From the NCBI RefSeq assembly GCF_934630535.1, contig NZ_CAKTVU010000007.1:40667-104666 (forward strand): a stretch of 64,000 bases of DNA. The letters run 5' to 3'. How positions within the stretch are numbered: the stretch's first letter is position 1; each line of letters opens with the position of its first letter. This stretch comes from an uncultured Senegalimassilia sp. Lineage in GTDB: Bacteria > Actinomycetota > Coriobacteriia > Coriobacteriales > Eggerthellaceae. The notes beneath the pieces are model-generated. The model saw only the letters and a program-made list of their open reading frames with translations, did no database searches and was not told the origin of the DNA. A program made the position numbers and the translations under genes. Below are positions 62,149 through 64,000 of this stretch, piece by piece.

Positions 62149-63431
62149 CAGAGGTTGCTCCTTATCCACAGTCCTGCGGCGTAGCCCGCCGCGTCTATCG
62201 CGTCGTCGTTGACCTTCGGCAGTGTCTCGGTTATGTCGCCCTGCCCGTTCGACACGTACTCGTACTCGGGGAACTCCTTGGCGGCGAGCGGGCAGCGGTC
62301 GGGGTCGATGACTATGCGTGTGAGGTTCTGCATCCACCTGATGCGGTTCTTGGGCGCGTTCAGGCCCTGCTTGAGCGATTTCTGCGCGCCGATGCCCTGC
62401 TCCTGGTAGTAGAGGATCATGCCGCGCGCCGCGCTGTCGCACCACACGTCGGCGGCGGGGTCCTCGGCCTCCTGCAGCTTGGCGGCCACCAGCTCGGCGG
62501 TCTTGACGTCGATGGCCTCGGTTCCCTGGCGGCTCTCCTCGTCCAGCAGGTACAGCACGCGCTCGTTCTCGTCGTATCCCGCCTCCATGAACACCCACGG
62601 GTGCACGCTGCCCGCGTCCACGCCGAACGAGCGCAGGGAGATGGACGCGCGCTCCTCGTCCGTTATGGGGCGTATGTCCAGCAGCTCGTCGGGGAACACC
62701 TCGGAGCCCGTGCCGATGACCTCTCCGAGCCATTGCCAGCGGTAGGACTCGGGCGTCTTGCGGCGGCTGCGCTCGGCCTCCGCCAGCGCCGTGGCGCTTA
62801 TCCATTCGGGGTGCTCGTCTATGACGTCCAGGTACGTGGTGTGGCATATGAAGCGCCCGTCCTCGCCGGGGTGGGCCTCCAGGTCGCGCGCCTCCTTGTT
62901 CACCCAGTTGCGCGCCGAGCGGGGAGGGTTGTAGCTGTAGAACACCCAGAAACGCTCGCCGCCGCGCAGGTACGTGGCCAGCACGCTGCGCACCTCGTCC
63001 ATGCCGTCGAACTCGTCAACCTCCTCGAACCACATTACGGCGCAGTAGCCTGTGCGGAACTTCGCCGACTTCAGCTTCTTGGGCTTGTCGCACCCGAGGA
63101 AGCGTATGACCTGCCCGGTGGGGCGGTACGTCACCTCCATAGGGGACAGGCCGAAGTCGAACAGGCGGGCCACGCCGAGCACATCGCACGCCCAGCCTAT
63201 CTGCTCGTACACGGACGTGCGCAGCGTGTTGCCGACCTTGCGCAGCACGACGGCGTTCGCCTTCGGGTTGAGCATGATCAGCAGCACGATGGCGATGGAT
63301 ATGAACGACGACTTGGTGGAGTTGCGCCCGCCCTTGAACCAGTAGTGCGTGAACTCGTGCGCCTTGATGGAGCGCCATACGCCGGCGAACACGGCGGCCA
63401 CGACGTCCGAGAGCCTAACCGAGGTCGTCAA
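62148..63431 (-). CDS. terL: terminase large subunit
   Basis: A 427-aa PBSX-type packaging ATPase/nuclease. Walker A-like GGRNSTKSSFISIAI (about 34), Walker B-like VMWFEEVDEF, coupling motif YSYNPP and the nuclease domain with FGVDAGSVHPWVF, CDSAARGMILYY and NDDAIDAAGY are seen. The start is a TTG at 63431 with GGGGGTGA upstream, inside the end of terS (17-base overlap). Confidence 0.92.
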   Translation of the reverse strand: MTTSVRLSDVVAAVFAGVWRSIKAHEFTHYWFKGGRNSTKSSFISIAIVLLIMLNPKANAVVLRKVGNTLRTSVYEQIGWACDVLGVARLFDFGLSPMEVTYRPTGQVIRFLGCDKPKKLKSAKFRTGYCAVMWFEEVDEFDGMDEVRSVLATYLRGGERFWVFYSYNPPRSARNWVNKEARDLEAHPGEDGRFICHTTYLDVIDEHPEWISATALAEAERSRRKTPESYRWQWLGEVIGTGSEVFPDELLDIRPITDEERASISLRSFGVDAGSVHPWVFMEAGYDENERVLYLLDEESRQGTEAIDVKTAELVAAKLQEAEDPAADVWCDSAARGMILYYQEQGIGAQKSLKQGLNAPKNRIRWMQNLTRIVIDPDRCPLAAKEFPEYEYVSNGQGDITETLPKVNDDAIDAAGYAAGLWIRSNL

Positions 63432-63846
63432 CGATGGTCACCCCCGCCTCCGCCATGGCGGCCTTCGCGCCGTCCACGCCGAACATATCGTTGAGCAGCT
63501 TCACGCTCTCGGTTATGGCCAGGCGCGCGTCGCCGTTGATGCTGCCCTCGGCCGCCTGGCGGCGGAAGATGGGCAGCGCGCCGTCCAGCACCTCGAACAG
63601 CGGCGCGGCGGCGTCCTGCAGCTCCCAGCGGCACTCCTGGGCGGCCGCGTCTCGGATTTCCTGGATTCTGTGCGCGATTCGGGGGTCGCGCATCAGCTTG
63701 GACGCGGCGCAGCTTATCGAGTTGTAGTTCATGCGCTTGCAGTCGTAGGCCGCGCGGTACGCGTCCTGCTGCTTGGCGCGGGGCTTGGCCATCTCGCGGG
63801 CGAACGCCTCCTGCTTCGCCGTGAGCGGCTTGTCCTTCTTGGGCAC
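63415..63846 (-). CDS. terS: terminase small subunit
   Basis: A 143-aa DNA-binding subunit. It opens KDKPLTAKQEAFAREMAKPRAKQQDAYRAAY, the helix-turn-helix typical of small terminases, followed by a helical oligomerisation region. GTG start with GGAAGGAGG upstream. Confidence 0.88.
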   Translation of the reverse strand: MPKKDKPLTAKQEAFAREMAKPRAKQQDAYRAAYDCKRMNYNSISCAASKLMRDPRIAHRIQEIRDAAAQECRWELQDAAAPLFEVLDGALPIFRRQAAEGSINGDARLAITESVKLLNDMFGVDGAKAAMAEAGVTIVDDLG

Positions 63847-63875
63847 CTGCGGCCTCCTTCCTGATTAGTTTCGCG

Positions 63876-64000
63876 CTAGCCAAGCGACGCGATCACATCG
63901 CGCTCGCGCGGCGAAAGCGCGAAACGCTCTGCGGCTGCACGCTCTGCGGCTGCACGCTCTGCGGCTGCACGCTCTGCGGCTGCACGCTCTGCGGCTGCAC
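63876..64000 (-). CDS. C-terminal end of an unknown gene (runs off the window)
   Basis: Only the last 40 codons are visible. They read (AAAER) repeated then FALSPRERDVIASLG and TAG. The LSPRERDVIA segment looks like the first helix of a LuxR- or sigma region 4-like helix-turn-helix, but the end follows at once. It is the next late-operon gene upstream of terS. The frame is supported by the 15-bp repeat being a multiple of three. Confidence 0.5.
   Translation of the reverse strand, partial: AAAERAAAERAAAERAAAERAAAERFALSPRERDVIASLG
63926..64000. repeat. 15-bp tandem repeat, at least five copies
   Basis: Five perfect copies of GCTCTGCGGCTGCAC (63926, 63941, 63956, 63971, 63986) reach the window edge, so the true number is unknown. 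On the minus strand each unit codes AAAER. Confidence 0.95.

Larger units (their letters stand above)
40879..64000. mobile_element. siphophage-like prophage (left part), integrated at ssrA
   Basis: From just after ssrA to the window edge every gene is on the minus strand and belongs to a phage late module: lysis, tip, tail, connector, capsid, scaffold, portal, terminase. The order and families (Phage_min_cap2, Gp15, SPP1-like portal) recall A118/SPP1-like siphophages. The element is intact as far as seen, with no frameshifts. The integrase, repressor and right attachment site lie outside the window. Integration at the 3' end of ssrA is inferred from the position, since the duplicated ssrA end cannot be checked here. 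Confidence 0.9.

Noticed and set aside
63926..64000. Tandem repeat as a CRISPR array
   Set aside because: Units are 15 bp and contiguous, with no spacers.

Overview
The window is a high-GC actinobacterial chromosome segment, most likely from a gut Eggerthellaceae (Coriobacteriia) member. That inference rests on GC content, codon use, a split transketolase, an AccD-AccA fusion, a NadD-YqeK fusion, and the gene neighbourhood. No 16S rRNA is present, so genus is not claimed. About 40.9 kb is host chromosome. The rest, from the 3' end of ssrA to the right edge, is the late half of a prophage.

Host region, left to right: polA; rplU-rpmA-obgE-proB-proA-nadD/yqeK-rsfS, a growth and proline cluster of tightly spaced genes; a large NTPase regulator with a C-terminal SARP/BTAD domain; secA; prfB; split transketolase; ftsE-ftsX-ctp-rnr; a fatty-acid operon fabK-fabD-fabG-fabF-fabZ-accDA; a convergent SNF2/SWIM helicase; an Ntn amide hydrolase; NUDIX, NifX-like, DUF523 and YhcH-like genes; an M42 peptidase; smpB with a small acidic protein; and ssrA (tmRNA).

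Prophage region (about 40,879 to beyond 64,000): all genes lie on the minus strand in A118/SPP1-like siphophage order. Read right to left it runs: end of an unknown gene, terS, terL, portal, minor capsid protein with a toxin-like C-terminus, a 67-aa protein, scaffold, capsid, five head-tail connector or unknown genes, major tail protein, two tail chaperones, tape measure, distal tail protein, tail endopeptidase-like protein, a 106-aa protein, a BppU-like baseplate protein, a C-type-lectin-like tip protein, then lysis genes next to ssrA. The integrase and repressor must lie beyond the window.

The most notable system is a complete diversity-generating retroelement (DGR) inside the prophage. Its parts are a tip-protein gene ending in a variable repeat (VR, 45419-45547), a hairpin just after the VR, an Avd-like gene, a 129-bp template repeat (TR, 44682-44810), a roughly 200-nt spacer RNA and a YMDD reverse transcriptase. 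All 12 TR/VR differences fall at adenines of the coding-strand TR, the hallmark of adenine-specific mutagenic homing, and they change nine codons in the tip of the predicted receptor-binding protein.

Other points of interest are a short DNA motif recurring beside intra-operon terminators of the prophage, an apparent relic biotin-carboxylase N-domain at the start of the AccD-AccA fusion, an RF2 with SPT instead of SPF, and an in-frame 15-bp tandem repeat at the right edge.
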